Positions 1-13,059 of a stretch of 64,000 nucleotides of DNA are shown here, piece after piece. Made by a program: the position numbers and the translations under genes. Below the pieces are notes generated by a model, which saw only the letters and a list, made by a program, of their open reading frames with translations, ran no database searches and was not told the DNA's origin. The stretch is taken from assembly GCF_907164915.1 (NCBI RefSeq), contig NC_061863.1, forward strand, positions 30,723,258-30,787,257. The letters are read 5' to 3'. The stretch is from Impatiens glandulifera. Taxonomy: Eukaryota; Streptophyta; Magnoliopsida; Ericales; Balsaminaceae. How positions within the stretch are numbered: position 1 is the first letter of the stretch; each line of letters opens with the position of its first letter.

Positions 1-360
1 ACTGTGGAAACTGATTCATCAGTCGATGACTTCGCATTCGTCTTCGTCTTCATGTTCGTCTTCGTATTTCTCTTCCTCTTCCTTTCATATGTAAGCAAGT
101 GAAACCTCGAAGTCATTATTTTCGGTGGGATAACATAAATCAGTATTCAACTAAATAAATGGAATCAACGGGTGTAAAATTAGTAGAAAATATATAAACA
201 CAATAAGATTAACCTACCTCTTTGGTTTATTGTCGGGATTGACGTTGGATACAGGATTGGGGGAGGTTTCGTTTTCGTTTATGCTGTTATAAACTGACAA
301 GACGACCTCTCGGGAGTCGAAGGTATCCACTTCCATGTTGTTGCCTTGGTTTTCTGACAT
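1..360 (-). CDS. 5' end of an unrecognised gene (partial)
   Basis: Two exons can be read on the minus strand. Exon 1 runs 360-218, from an ATG at 358-360 to a GTAGGT donor. Exon 2 starts at 81 after an AAAG acceptor and leaves the window. The join keeps the frame and gives about 74 residues, starting MSENQGNNMEVDTFDSREVV and continuing into a basic stretch (PKRKRKRNTKTN, then a second K/T-rich run) that looks like a nuclear localisation signal. An N-terminal acidic or neutral tail followed by KRKR is common ahead of a BED or other DNA-binding domain, but no such domain is visible before the edge, so no function is assigned. It lies next to MULE-like terminal repeats (480-2610) and may be a passenger or transposase gene of that element. 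The alternative is a host gene beside it. Confidence 0.4.
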
Positions 361-479
361 TTTCAGAAGAAATCCTTGTAGAATTGAAAAAATCTCTAGG
401 GTTTCAATGTTGAATATTTGATGATCATCGGGAGATAGAGAGAGAAGAATATGAACAGTTGCTTATGAAAATGAAGAGT

Positions 480-1960
480 GGAAGCGGAAAATTGTAATTA
501 TAAAAATAAGTAATTGAAGCGAAGAAATATTCGCTCTATATCGTATCCTCGTAAAATAAATTCATAAATTATTTTAAATATAAAAATAAATAATTGAAGC
601 GAAGATTTATTCACTGCATGTAATTTTCCTCAGTAAGTGTATTTACATGAGAGGTAAACAGTCTTCTCATGGGAGGGTACGGGGTTTTACAAGAACGTAA
701 GGTTAAAAATAAATTAAGCGAAGATTTATTCGCTTTAAACCGTCTACTCGTAAATTTAAAATTGAAATTTTTTTAAATATTAAATTATGTAATTTAAGCG
801 AATATTTCTTCGCTCCAAGTCATTTCCTCTTAAATAAAAATTACAAAAAAAAATTAAAACTAAAATGAAGTAATCGAAGCGAATATTTATTCGCTGCATA
901 TTATTTTTAATAAATTTAATTAATATTTAATAATCCAAATCGTATTCTCGTAACATTTCATAAAGAAATTAAAATATAAAAATAAGTAATTGAAGCGAAG
1001 ATTTCTTCTCTGCATGTCATGTCAAAGAAATTTATTTAATATTTAATAAATGAAAATATTAAATTCATGGTAATTTTGGTCTTTACATACAAGGGTAAGT
1101 GTATTTTCATGAGAGGCAAACGGTCTTCTCATGGGAGGATAGGGGTTTTACATGAACGTAAGGTTAAAAATAAATTAAGCGAAGATTTATTCTCTTTAAA
1201 CCGTCTCCTCGTAAATTTAAAATTGAAATTTTTTTAAATATTAAATTATGTAATTTAAGCGAATATTTCTTCGCTCCAAGTCATTTCCTCTTAAATAAAA
1301 ATTACAAAAAAAAGATTTAAAACTAAAATGAAGTAATCGAAGCGAATATTTATTCGCTACATATTATGTTTAATAAATTTAATTAGTATTTAATAATCCA
1401 AATCGTATGCTCGTAACATTTCATAAAGAAATTAAAATATAAAAATAAGTAATTGAAGCGAAGATTTCTTCTCTGCATGTCATGTCAAAAAAATTTATTT
1501 AATATTTAATAAATAGAAATATTAAATTTATGGTAATTTTGGTCTTTACATACAAGGGTAAATGTATTTCCATGAGAGGCAAACGGTCTTCTCATGGGAG
1601 GGTTGGGGGTTTTACATGAAGGTCAGGTTAAAAATAATTGAAGCGGAGATTTCTTCGCTTTAAATCGTCTCCCAGTAAATAAAAATTTAATAAAAATATT
1701 AAAAATAGGAATGAAGTAATTTGAGCGAATATTTCTTCGCTACATGTCATTTTTAATAAATTGAATTAATATTCAATAAATGGAAATATAAAATTCATGG
1801 TAATTTCGGTCTTTACATACAAGGGTAAGTGTATTTTCATGACAGGCAAACGGTCTTCTCATGGGTGGGTTGGGGGGTTTACATGAAGGTCAGGGATCCT
1901 GGGCGGGGAAATCTTCGCTCCTTTCGCTTCTCACCCTTCCTTCTCACATGGCGCCCGGAG
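480..1960. repeat. Tandem array, about 462-bp unit, with AGCGAA...TTCGCT motifs
   Basis: Units begin with TAAGTGTATTT/TAAATGTATTT near 634, 1096, 1559 and 1826. The first two spacings are about 462 bp and the last is shortened to about 267 bp. Each unit contains several copies of a short interrupted inverted motif, AGCGAA, then 5-7 A/T-rich bases, then TTCGCT, for example near 533, 717, 798, 878, 1258, 1340 and 1722. The array sits between the partial gene at 1-360 and the duplicated terminal segment at 1963-2610. This fits the subterminal region of a MULE-like element. Confidence 0.7.
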
Positions 1961-1962
1961 AG

Positions 1963-2610
1963 AAGTGATCTTCGCTGGATCATATGAATAATATATTAAT
2001 TTCGTACGTTAACTGGTCATTCCGTTAACGGCGTCTGGGGTGAACCCGGAATGAAACCCGGATTCCGGATTCTCCCTCCCCCCTCTCCTACCCAGATTGA
2101 TTTATCAATATAATAATAATGCTGCAATTTGATTGGTCCGCAACAGGGGAACACGGAAATCGGTAGCAGAAGATCTCATTTGTTCAGCCCCTACCGGCCT
2201 CCATTACTTCTATTAGTGATTGTCGGCTTTGACAGTCTATCCCACGGTAGTTTTTTACGACCCCTAGAAAATATTTTTTTGTTATAAGTGATCTTCGCTG
2301 GATCATATGAATAATATATTAATTTCGTACGTTAACTGGTCATTCCGTTAACGGCGTCTGGGGTGAACCCGGAATGAAACCCGGATTCCGGATTCTCCCT
2401 CCCCCCTCTCCTACCCAGATTGATTTATCAATATAATAATAATGCTGCAATTTGATTTGTCCGCAACAGGGGAACACGGAAATCGGTAGCAGGAGATCCC
2501 ATTTGTTCAGCCCCTACCGGCCTCCATTACTTCTATTAGTGATTGTCGGCTTTGACAGTCTATCCCACGGTAGATTTTTTACGGCCCCTAGAAATTTTAT
2601 TTTTTTTATC
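1963..2610. repeat. Direct duplication of a 323-bp terminal segment of a TIR element
   Basis: The segment starting AAGTGATCTTCGCTGGATCA at 1963 repeats almost exactly from 2286. The copies share a GATTGATTTATCAATATAAT core and a GGGGAACACGGAAATCGGTA end. The same core and end, diverged, occur inverted at both ends of the element at 37820-39060. This segment is therefore read as the right-hand terminus of a larger relative whose left part lies outside the window. The few mismatches between the copies indicate a recent duplication. Confidence 0.7.
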
Positions 2611-4544
2611 ATTTCCTAAAAAAAATGCTAAAACACCGTATTATTACCCAACCCCCTACAAATTTAGTATATTGGCCATATTTATTTATTTTATGTATTT
2701 TTGACCATTATATAAAATATATATTAATAAATATACTATTTAAATAATAATTTGTAGTTAATTTTTTTTTAATTTAGTATAGATTTTCATATTATATTAT
2801 TTATCTTTAGTTAAAATATATATAATGATATATATTGTTACAAATATTTTTTGCCTTAATTTTTTTAATTTATCATATATTAATTAAGTATTTAAAAATA
2901 AATATTTTTATTAATTAGAGATGTGTATTATTCATCAGTAAAATCCTTCTTAAATAATAATAAATTATAAATTTTGTTTTTATAATACATATATTTTTAT
3001 TATTATTAAATTATTAAATAAAAATAAATAGATAAATATTATAACAAATTTTGTGTAGTTTTATAGCATATAATATTATACAATAATATTATTTTTATTA
3101 TCACATATTAAGTATAAACAATTGAAAATATTATATGTTATGATTTTATTGTCAATAATTTTATTTTATTTTCTAATTTTAAAATATTTATTTAAAGATA
3201 AGTTTTATGTAATGTTTGTTTTAATTGTATAATATAATATATTTTATTTATATAAAAAATCAAAATAAGTATTAATTAAATTTATTTTTAAATTATATAT
3301 ATATGAATTAGAAAAAGGATATGAAAAAAAAAATTAGAGTATCTTCACTCAATTCATTCTCCACTTTGTATAAAAAAAACAATTATGGTCATGATTAGAA
3401 ATAAATTTGTTGTTTAATGTTTCATCATTCTATTTGATTGATTTCATGAGGGTGATGATCCATAATGATGTAACTTGATGTGATAATTGATAAATGTTAT
3501 TCATAGATCAACAAATATAATATACAATAATAATTATAATTGACTACATATTTTATAGGCATTGTTGGATGAACGAATTCTTGTTCCACCTATTTTCATT
3601 ATTATTCTCATTGTCAAAATACCCATGTTTCTTTCTTCAAATCATTAATTAATCACATTTTCTTATTAAACTCATTACTTACTTTATTTTATTTTATTTT
3701 ATTTTATAAATATCAATATATATAATTAAAATTAATAATAAATATATTTTTTTTACTTAATTTTATAAAAATTATATATATAATTAAAATTAAACATTAT
3801 AAATTAAATAATCCAAATAAATATTAGACACTAAAAAAATACATTTCACAAGCTTTTAATACCATATATTAAAAATAAAATATATTATATTATATTATAT
3901 AAATATTAAAATAAAATATATTACATAAATATTAAAATAAAACATATATTTTATTTTTACTTAATTTTATAATATAATATATATAATTAATTTAAATATT
4001 TTAAATTAAATAATTCAAATAAATATTATAAACTAAAACAAATATTATACACAAAAATAAAAAAATTACAGAAAACTTTAATATTATATATAAAAATAAA
4101 ATATATTATATTATATAAATATTAAATAATACATATATTTCATAAAATCGTAAACTATTATATAAATTACATAAATTTTAAAATATTTATAAAAGTATCA
4201 ATTAAAAAACTTTAAAATAAAATAAATTACATAAAGCATAAAATATTAAGGATTTATTTTAATTTATTTAAAGTTTATGTTAAATATTTTATTTTAGTTT
4301 ATAATATTTATTTAAATAAATTAATTTATTATTTTAGTTTTAGTTATATATATTATATTTATAAAATTTATTAAAAATAAAATATATGTGTTATTTTAAT
4401 ATTTATGTAATATATGTTTTAGTTTCATATTTATATAATATATTATATTTTATTTTATTTTAATATATTATGGTAAAGGTGTATGTAATGTATTTTATTT
4501 TAGTTTATAATATTTATTTGAATTATTTAATTTATAATATTAAA

Positions 4545-4576
<32 letters not shown>

Positions 4577-4980
4577 TTATAACATTAAGTAAAATTTAAA
4601 AAATATATATATATTTATATATGTGTTATTTTAATATTTATATAATTTATTTTATTTAATATATGTATTATTAATTTTAACTATATATAATTATATTTGT
4701 AAAATAAGGTAATTAATAAGTTTTGTGTGAAAATGTGTAATTAATAGATTAATTAATGATTTATAGGGAGAAATGTGAGTATTTTGGGATTATGAATGAA
4801 AATGTGGGTATATTAAGAAATCTAGCATGTAGCCCGCACGAATAGTAATATAAAAATCGAGAAAAAGAATTACGATTAAAATATGATAATATTTTTAATT
4901 TATTCTCATATATCCAAATTAACTAAAGTTCTTGACCCGTTCTTGACCCGACCATCCGGACACTTTAAAATTAAGCATCG

Positions 4981-5027
<47 letters not shown>

Positions 5028-6702
5028 TTACCTAAAAAGTTGAATTTATATGGTTAAAACGTTCCACGTTCATTAAATTTAGTGTTATAAAGTCTTATTA
5101 ACTTAGTTGGTTAAAATGTTATACTTATTTTTGTTAGGTTTTAAGTTGGAAACATACCTATAACATTTTTAATTTTATTTTTAACCATTTTAAGTTTATA
5201 GACAGGTGAACCCACAATCCGACCCAAGTATCCATTACTCTCACATATATATCAAAATTAACCATAGTTTTCGAACCGGCAATCCGAATACTTTGAAAAT
5301 TAAGCATCATTATATATAGATTTGTTTGAAAAGAGGATATAACAGGAATTGGGGTTCTTTTTCAATTATGATTATTTGAATAACTATAACCAAAATATAT
5401 CACATTACTCTCTATATTTTTCGTTACATTACTCAATTTATTAATTAAATTTATCAATTAAAATACTAATATATCTTTTATTTTAAATTATTATTTATTA
5501 TTTACTATTATATATTAATATATTTTAAGTCTTTTAACCAAACAAAATTAACCACCTCAAAATCATTACCATAACAGAATTATTTAAATAACCAGAATTT
5601 AAACAAGGCTATAATTCAATATACGTTATCTAAACAAGGCTATAATTCAATATACGTTTTATCAAACTGAAATTAATAAAAAAAAACACTTAGGAAACCA
5701 ATTGATTTGTTTTGAATGATTGATATTTTTCTTAAAAAATTGTCTTAATTGAACCATTTATACTCACAGTATAAAATTATAATTCTTGTCTTATTCAGAT
5801 GTTCTCCTACATTTTCAAAACCAGAACTCTGTTAATAAAAAATTAACAAAACTTTGCCTTACAGAACAATAATTCAATTGAGTAGGTGAGTATTGGTTGT
5901 CAACTCAATTAATGATGTTGATGAATGATTAGGTCACTAATTTGCTAAATCAACTACTAAACTTAATCATGACCTACTAATTAATTAGCCCATGGCCATT
6001 AACAACTCTCAATCACATGGAATACATTCACCATCTAAACTATGAGAAATGACAAAATCACAGTATTTTACATTGAGTATGGAATACAACTCTCAATCAT
6101 TGATTGAAAAATAGTCACAATCTATTTATTTTTTACTTTATTTGATATAAATATGTTATTTTTTAGATGAGCCATTATGTTTTATAATCTCTAAGTTTTG
6201 ATATGTAACAAAATACGATCCTAGTTCAATTTAACGCTTTAATTAAAGTGGAGATATGAGTATGAGAATAGTAACATAGAGAATAAACTTTGATTTAAGA
6301 AAAATAAAAATAAAATTTTCAAATCTTAAGTTAACAAAATATTAGCAAACAATATAAATAACAGTACAAGTAAAAGCAGAAAATTACTTCCCTTCTCCTA
6401 TCTTACAAATGGAAACAAACAATACAAATTATTTGAGTCAATGAATAATGAACATCACAACACTCTCAATACTTACTTCACATGACCTTTTTCATTTTCT
6501 TTCTTCCTTGGACCGACTACCTATACCAGGCTACCAGCTGGTTGCATTATTTCACCAAATTCTGTAAATATTATCATTACTACTAAGAAGACTTTCTTTT
6601 GAACAAAGAACTAAATATATTTCATATTATGTGTATGTACTATGATGATGTGGAATGGATTTTGAGATCATATATAATTAATGGCAAAAGATTGAGCTAT
6701 TA
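2611..6702. other. AT-rich intergenic stretch, no gene seen
   Basis: The stretch is very AT-rich, with many TTTTATTTA and AATAATATA runs and a (TA)n microsatellite at about 4982-5024. Around 5320-5660, words such as TTTGAATAACTAT and AACAAGGCTATAATTC recall the AAATAACCC/AACAAGGCC MITE family seen at 7167 and 56981, but no boundaries could be set. No coding signal was found on either strand. Confidence 0.6.
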
Positions 6703-9700
6703 CTATGTCTTCTTGTTTAAGTTCTTGAGGCTGCGTACAGTCATCATGAGCTTCTGTCTCTCCCCTTCAACCTCTGCAAGCCTCACACTTATTTCATAGT
6801 ATCTCCCTTGCATTTCCTTCAACTCTTCTTCAATTGCCATATTCTTTTCATTCTCTTTCAGCTTTCTGGACCTTCTTATCGATTGATTACTTTTTTGTGA
6901 TTCTCCTTCTTCGGTTGCACACATCGTATCTACATATACCTGCAACACAAAAAAGTACCATTTGCTTCAAAAGATCGCTTCCAAATCCAGCCACTTCAAG
7001 TGTGCGTGAACATATCAAATAAAACCTTGAATTTATGAAAATAAATCAAATCAGCAAGCTTACACAAGGTTTATTTGTTCCCATGAAAAATGAAACAAGC
7101 TTTCTCCAAAGTTAGTACATAGTTTAGTTTCTAACTCTAACACCAATAGACTTCGAAAAATGAATCTTGTTTGAAGTGGGTTATTTGATAATAGACTTCG
7201 ATAGTATTTTTTTTTTATAAATAAATTACTTTATTATTATATTTATATACACCAAACATTTTTTTACTCAAATAACCTGCTTTACAATAATAACCTACAA
7301 CAAACAATATTATTTGGAAATAACAACTTGATTATTTCAAATAACCCAAAATCAAACAAGGCCTTGGAAAATGCTCGTTACTATTTTCATGTTAACCACC
7401 TGCTATGCAAAAATGATAAAAGGGAGATAACAGATAAATACAAATTCCTCACACATTATTTCTCTCTTGCATATCATATAAAATGAAACAGGGATAATAC
7501 TCATAATGCTTCATAAAGAAAGTTTAAGATGCTAACCTTCTGGAGTTGATGAGCACATATAGTTATGCCAGTTTGTTTGAGCTCCTCTTCTAATTGTCTT
7601 TCCAACTCTTCAATTTTGTACAGGAGATCTTTCTCTTTCCCCAAAAACAAATTTACAGAGGTTTCAATGGCTATCTCCTTAAGCTTTATTTGTTCCTGTC
7701 CATGAAAAATATGGCTGAATTTCATACATAAATAATAATTACAATGATAGTTAATAAAATGGAAACTAAGTAAACCTGGAATAACTTCATTTTTTGCTTT
7801 AGATTGTCTATCTCTTTAGGAATCCCAATAAGAGAAGCAGATTGACTTTTGAGTTGAACTATCTGCTTCTGCAGTTTCTCTTTTTCTAACTCATCCACAG
7901 ATATAGAACATTTTGCCAATAAAGCATCAAAATTGTCTCCCTTATGTCTAATTTCTTCAATGAGAGATTTTTTTTCTCTCTCGAGCCTTTCGGCCACCCT
8001 TCTCAGTTCGTCCATTTTCTCTTCATAGTCATCTCTAGCATTCCACAGAATTTCTTCGAGATGAGTTTTCTGTACACGGAGTTCACTGGCTTCAGCCAGG
8101 GCTTTAACAGTCAGCTTCTCATTCTCGTCAAAAGTGAAAGTCATTTGTCTTGAAAGTCTTTTAAACTCCTCCTGAAGTCTCTCAGCTGTACTGGCATTTT
8201 GCATCTTCATCTTTCTCAAGGCTTCTTCGGCTTTAATGGCTCTCTTCTCCTGTTCAATTTTTGATAGAGAAATAATTTCTAAGTCAGCCTCAAATATTTT
8301 CGCTCTCTTTTCTATTTCTTCCTCCAAATTTTGAATGTGAATCTCATGTTTGGTTGTAATGGCCAGATAATTGGATAACTGTTCGGATTGCTTCTTCAGC
8401 TCGGTTTCGAGTTCAGTTACAACCGAATAAGAAGAACACTCGTATTGGACCTTTAGCTGTTCTTGCAGCTCATTCTGCTCAAGCTTATATGACAAGTCAT
8501 GGTTTTCCTGTTTTAATATCTCATAATCAAGCTCAAGTTGCTCTATCTGCATCTCTAGTTCATCTTTATCCTTCCTAAAGATTTGCAGTTCCGTATCTTC
8601 ATTACAATCCACTTGATCCTTCATTACAAGCTTTTCCAATGCCCGTTGCTCTTCATCGTCGTCGTCGATATTCATTACAGAACTGGATTCGTTTTCTTTC
8701 AAATCTTTCACAGTTACAACGGTCAAATTTTCACTAGAATGATTCGTATGCTGTAAAGAATCTTCAAGTTCTTGGACGGCTAGGATCAGCTCGGAGTTCG
8801 AATCTTGCGTCTTTTGTAGTTGCAATTTAAGGTTTGTATTAAGATTCCTTTCATATTGTAGTTCTTCGCGGAGTTGGCCTAGCATATTCCACGGATCACC
8901 TTCAACAAAATTCAACCTATCTCTAGCTTTCAATTGGTCCAACCGCTCTCTGAAGGACTTATATTGAGTCAGTTCTTTCTTGAGCTCATCTCTTTCCTCT
9001 TTCAACAAGTCCATCTCTTTGGAGATATCCTGTCCCTTTTTACATTCCTTTATTACTTGTTTTCTGAGAGACTGAAGCTCCAATTCATAAATGGAAGCCT
9101 GTCTAGATAAGTCAGCTAGCTCGACTTTGAGCTTCTCAATTATGGTTTCTTGAGATGTTTCTACTGATACGATTTCTCTTGGGCTGTTAGAAGAATCGTC
9201 TGTGCTTGTTTCAGGAGCCGAACTTCCTCTTAGCCATTCCCATTGTGATACTTGGCGTTCTTCTTGGATAACATTGTCAATCTTAACTTGGTATTCTCTA
9301 TGGGTATCCAGAGAAGAGTTAACTCCAGAACTTAAGATATCTACCTGTTCAATAGTCTTGTCCTACAAATCATTTCCACGGAAAAAAAAAATTGTTAGAC
9401 TAAGATTTTTCCTCAAAGAAATGTTAAATTGTGACTTACTTCAATAAGTTTAGCCTTGATGTTGTTTTCGGCTTCATCCATGTTAAATTGTGTCTTCAAG
9501 CTTTTTCTATTGAACCTAACTCTAGCATGTTCATCAGAGTCATTGACATCTCTGAAGGAAAACAAAAATAATTCGATCAAATATCAAGATTTTGTTCATT
9601 TGGCTGCAGAAAACAACAAAAAATGTTTGATATATTTCACCTTAATGTATCACTTTCTAGAACTCTTTGAATTTTAACCTGTAAGTGAATCAATCATTAC

Positions 9701-10479
9701 AAACGAGCAAATTATACAACCATTTATGAATTGGGAAGCAATCAGAGAGAGAGAGAGAGAGAAAGGAGAGAAAACCAACATGCAAAACAGTTCCAGATTT
9801 TGTACTCCTAAGTGGGAGAGACAAAGAGGAAACTTTGGTAGAAGCCATGGCATATTTTGCAAAATCAATAGAAAATTCTCCAATGACACCGGCTTTTGAT
9901 GAACCCTACAAATTAAACCTCAAGAACTGATTAGACGATTTTAGATCAAATGAAGGTGTAAATACAGACAAAATGGTATATAAAAACAGTTGGAACCTTT
10001 GATATGACGAATCTGTAGATCTTCTCATTAATCTTCCCTGTTTTTTGGTCCTGTGTGAATTTCACAGTTTCATAAATAGGATTCTCCCAGTAACAGCTCC
10101 CATCTCGAACCAACCCTTTCTCTAACGTCATTGTCGGTTTCCCAACATCCTCAGGAATGCCAGATAATGTTAATGGATCCAATCCCATTATTCCCACCTG
10201 TTGCATATCAACAACATTTGGGATACTCAGGAAAGACAGATTTATTTGGTATCAACATCGGCAATAATACATGCTTTAGTACTATTGTCACAATTCTAAG
10301 ATGTCCTATAAAAGCAATACGGTCTAGAAGCTTATTCAAGTGAATCCAACTTTGAATTTGAGATCCATGAATTCATAGAACATGAATTTTCAATTTACCT
10401 GAGGAGTGGCATGGAACTGCAACTTAAAGACCACTTTGATCTTATTCTTCTCGTTCCTCCATCTCGCCGACAGGAACAT
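6703..10479 (-). CDS. NT-C2 domain / coiled-coil (myosin heavy chain-related) protein
   Basis: Eight exons on the minus strand: 10399-10479, 9997-10197, 9780-9905, 9641-9678, 9440-9551, 7776-9362, 7537-7695 and 6703-6939. All have GT/AG borders and the joins keep the frame, giving 846 aa. The start is MFLSARWRNEKNKIKVVFKL. Residues 1 to about 150 (exons 1-4) form the N-terminal C2-type domain (NT-C2, EEIG1/EHBP1 type), with the typical PLTLSG, EKG, GSCYWENPIYETVKF and IGEFSIDFAKYA segments. Residues 190-846 are long heptad-rich coiled coil with Q/E/K runs. The family (Arabidopsis At5g41140 and At1g63300 type) is thought to use NT-C2 as a membrane or partner anchor for an elongated scaffold; the exact role is unknown. 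The single 1587-nt exon 6 carries most of the coil. A MITE lies in the intron before the last exon. Confidence 0.85.
7167..7364. mobile_element. Small TIR MITE in the last intron of the NT-C2 gene
   Basis: The left end reads CTTGTTTGAAGTGGGTTATTTGA. The right end reads as its imperfect inverse (AAATAACCCAAAATCAAACAAGGCC) at about 7338-7364. The interior is AT-rich with further CAAATAACCTG words. The same termini occur at 56981-57311, so both belong to one family. No target duplication could be fixed and the class (hAT-like) is a guess. Confidence 0.5.
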
Positions 10480-11385
10480 CTTCACTTTCCCAGTTTAAAC
10501 CCTCATTGACATATCAAACGAAAAGTGTTTGCACCTCATGATCATATTTATTACAATGAAGTCTCAGAAAAGGGAAGATTGGACTGAGAATCGAGTAGAC
10601 GCTCACGATCAGTGAGTACCGGACTCTAGTGAAGCCGTAAAGGTACAGCTTGTTGGAGAGTTATTGCTCAGTCAGCCAGTCAGTCAACAACGAATGCTTC
10701 CCTGGAATGGCTGCAATGGTGATCAAAGGAGTAGTAAAGAAGCTGATCTATCGAGGATCCGGTTCTTTTTCTCTCCTCTTTCTTCTTCTCTCTCTCTCAA
10801 TGTAAATTTGCTGAATGAATTGAATTTGAGATGATCCGTTTAACTACTACTACTAGTCTACTACTATAACTATAAGGTGAATTTTATTGTCATATGTATT
10901 AATAATATCTAAATAATTAATTAGTTATTTTATATTTGTTCATTGGGAAAAACTAAAGATAAATAAATGAAAAGCTTCTGTGCTGTTACGGTAATCAAGT
11001 CAAGGGTGACGTGGAGAGCCTTTTAGAAGCCATTTATTGGATGGTAATTATTGCTTAACAGGGAGGAGGAATGGTTTTGTCTCCCTATTTGCAAGTTTGA
11101 CATTAATGCCCTCTTCTCCTTCAATATAATAATACAAAATTGATAGAATGAAATAATTTGAAAAAATGAATGATTCGGTGGAATTGGTAGAAAAAAAATA
11201 CTAAATAAAATGAATAATTATTTAAAAATTTATTTATAAAATGATATGTTAGACTATTTATTTTTCTTTAATTTGTCACGCATATAAATAAAAGGTTAGA
11301 AAAAAAAAATTATTTTAGTAATCACGACAAAATCTTCCCTCCTGTTTGAAGATTTTTTTATCAAATTTTAAAGTATAAACAAAAA
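10480..11385. other. 5' leader/promoter side of the NT-C2 gene, then AT-rich spacer
   Basis: This is upstream of the minus-strand NT-C2 start. A CT-rich run at about 10770-10800 reads as a GA repeat on the sense strand, as is common in plant 5' leaders. No TATA element could be placed with confidence. From about 10850 to 11385 the sequence is AT-rich with no coding signal and ends at the Ty3 insertion site. Confidence 0.5.
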
Positions 11386-11390
11386 CATTT

Positions 11391-11879
11391 TGTTACCGTC
11401 CACGAATAAGAAATAGCACCCTTCACGGCCCTATGTAACACTTGGGCTAGAGACTCGGTCAGGAATTCTGTTTTCGTATCATAACTATATTTTAATTCTG
11501 TTTTTCTATTTCCCACAAAACTGATTGTTGATTTAAGTCCCTAAAAGTTGTTGTAACAGAATTATAACCGACTACTCTTGGGTAATTCAGCCACGATATA
11601 TACTGATGTCCACCCCCTTTTGGGTATGAATGAAAGTTTTGTGAAAGTTCTTATTCTTAATTATATTCTCAGTCTTGAACCTCTATCTTGGACTGTTAGG
11701 TATATTCTAGTAGTATTCTCTCCCTATCTTTGTTTATACTTTCCTTTAATCTTGAATTCTCTTCTCGTACTATTTCCGCTGCGCTTGATTATAGAATTTC
11801 AAACTCAGTCTCAATAATTAAGAGCTCGGTTTTTGAAATAAAGAACTTAGAAAGCTAAATTATAATTCAATCCATAACA
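11391..11879 (+). repeat. 5' LTR of the Ty3 element (489 bp)
   Basis: It starts TGTTACCGTCC and ends CCATAACA. It aligns with the 3' copy from TCATAACTATATTTTAATTC to the end, with scattered substitutions. The left border is set by the CATTT target duplication rather than by the shorter aligned part. Confidence 0.85.
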
Positions 11880-11882
11880 TAT

Positions 11883-11894
11883 TGATATCAGAGC
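11883..11894 (+). other. Primer-binding site of the Ty3 element
   Basis: TGATATCAGAGC lies 3 nt after the 5' LTR. It matches the initiator-Met tRNA primer site TGGTATCAGAGC with one change. Confidence 0.8.
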
Positions 11895-11909
11895 TGGTCG
11901 ATTCTCCAA

Positions 11910-12957
11910 ATGGTAGAAACTCGCCAGCAGGTAGAAATGGATGCGCTTAAGACCCTTATTGAAAGTTTGTCCCAACAAATAGCTGCTATGCAAGCTGCAA
12001 TGGACCGAAGATTTGATGCGGCTGAAGAACGAATGTCAGCCTTTGAAAGTGGGCGTTTGGAAATGGGCAAGATCCCCGCAACAGACCCTACGATGATAAT
12101 TCTTTCCACGGTCCTTCCCCATTTAGACCCCAACACCCTGGCCAGAATCGCGACACACACTATGTTCCTCCAACCCGGCTAACCAAGGTCGACTTTCCTC
12201 GATTCAATGGGTCCGATGTGGAGGGCTGACTAATATCCGCCGAGCAATTCTTCAGGGTGCACAAGACTAGGGATGCCACTAAACTAGAAATTGCTCCCAT
12301 TTACTTTTTTGGCGAAACAAGAATGTGGTATGGATCTTATCTCTAGAACCGCAACCATATGGAAGCCTTATCTTGGGACGTGTTCAAGAGAGACCTTATG
12401 ATGCAATTCGGGCCATCTATACATGATACTCCAATGAGACGGTTAATGAATCTAAAATAGGTTGGTTCTGTTCACGAATACAATCTGCAATACATGTCGA
12501 TCTCTCAAAAACTCTACAGCATGCCAAAGGAATACGTTATAGATTGCTACTTGTCCGGTCTGAGAGAGGAGATTGCAAACTGCATCAGGTTGTGTTTTCC
12601 TAAATCTTTAAATGAAGCCATGGCCATGGTCAAGGTCCAAGAAGCGACATATAGATCCCTGATGAGCAGCGAACACTTATACAACGCTGAACCACTGTTA
12701 CTGCCCAATCTAGTCAATGTTAAACCAAGTTGGCAAAGCACGAACAAAACTCCATACATAAAGTTGAGCTTATCTTATGGATCCTCTTCAAGTGCAAACT
12801 AGGGCCAAATTAAGCAATTAGACTCCGTCTCAATGGATGAAAAGAGAAAGAAGGGCCTATGCTACACTTGCGATGAAAAATGGCAACACAACCACATGTG
12901 TAAATCAAAGTTATTCGTGGTCTCGGCCAATGACCAAGAAAGCGTCCCAAGTTTCTA
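11910..12957 (+). pseudogene. gag remnant with zinc knuckle
   Basis: The reading starts MVETRQQVEMDALKTLIESL at 11910 and is broken by stops at about 12181 and 12803 and by frame changes. A fragment at 12494-12802 carries the capsid-like segment KEYVIDCYLSGLREEI. A zinc knuckle with the spacing C-x2-C-x7-H-x-C (CYTCDEKWQHNHMC) lies at about 12859-12900, downstream of a stop. The family role is the virus-like particle coat; this copy cannot make a full product. Confidence 0.75.
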
Positions 12958-13059
12958 AGAACCTGCTCCAGAGATAATCTTTGATAAGTCTCCTTTGCAT
13001 CTTGAAGCAGGGGAAGAGACTGCCATTTCGCCGGTTCAAAAATTTTCCAAATACTCCAG

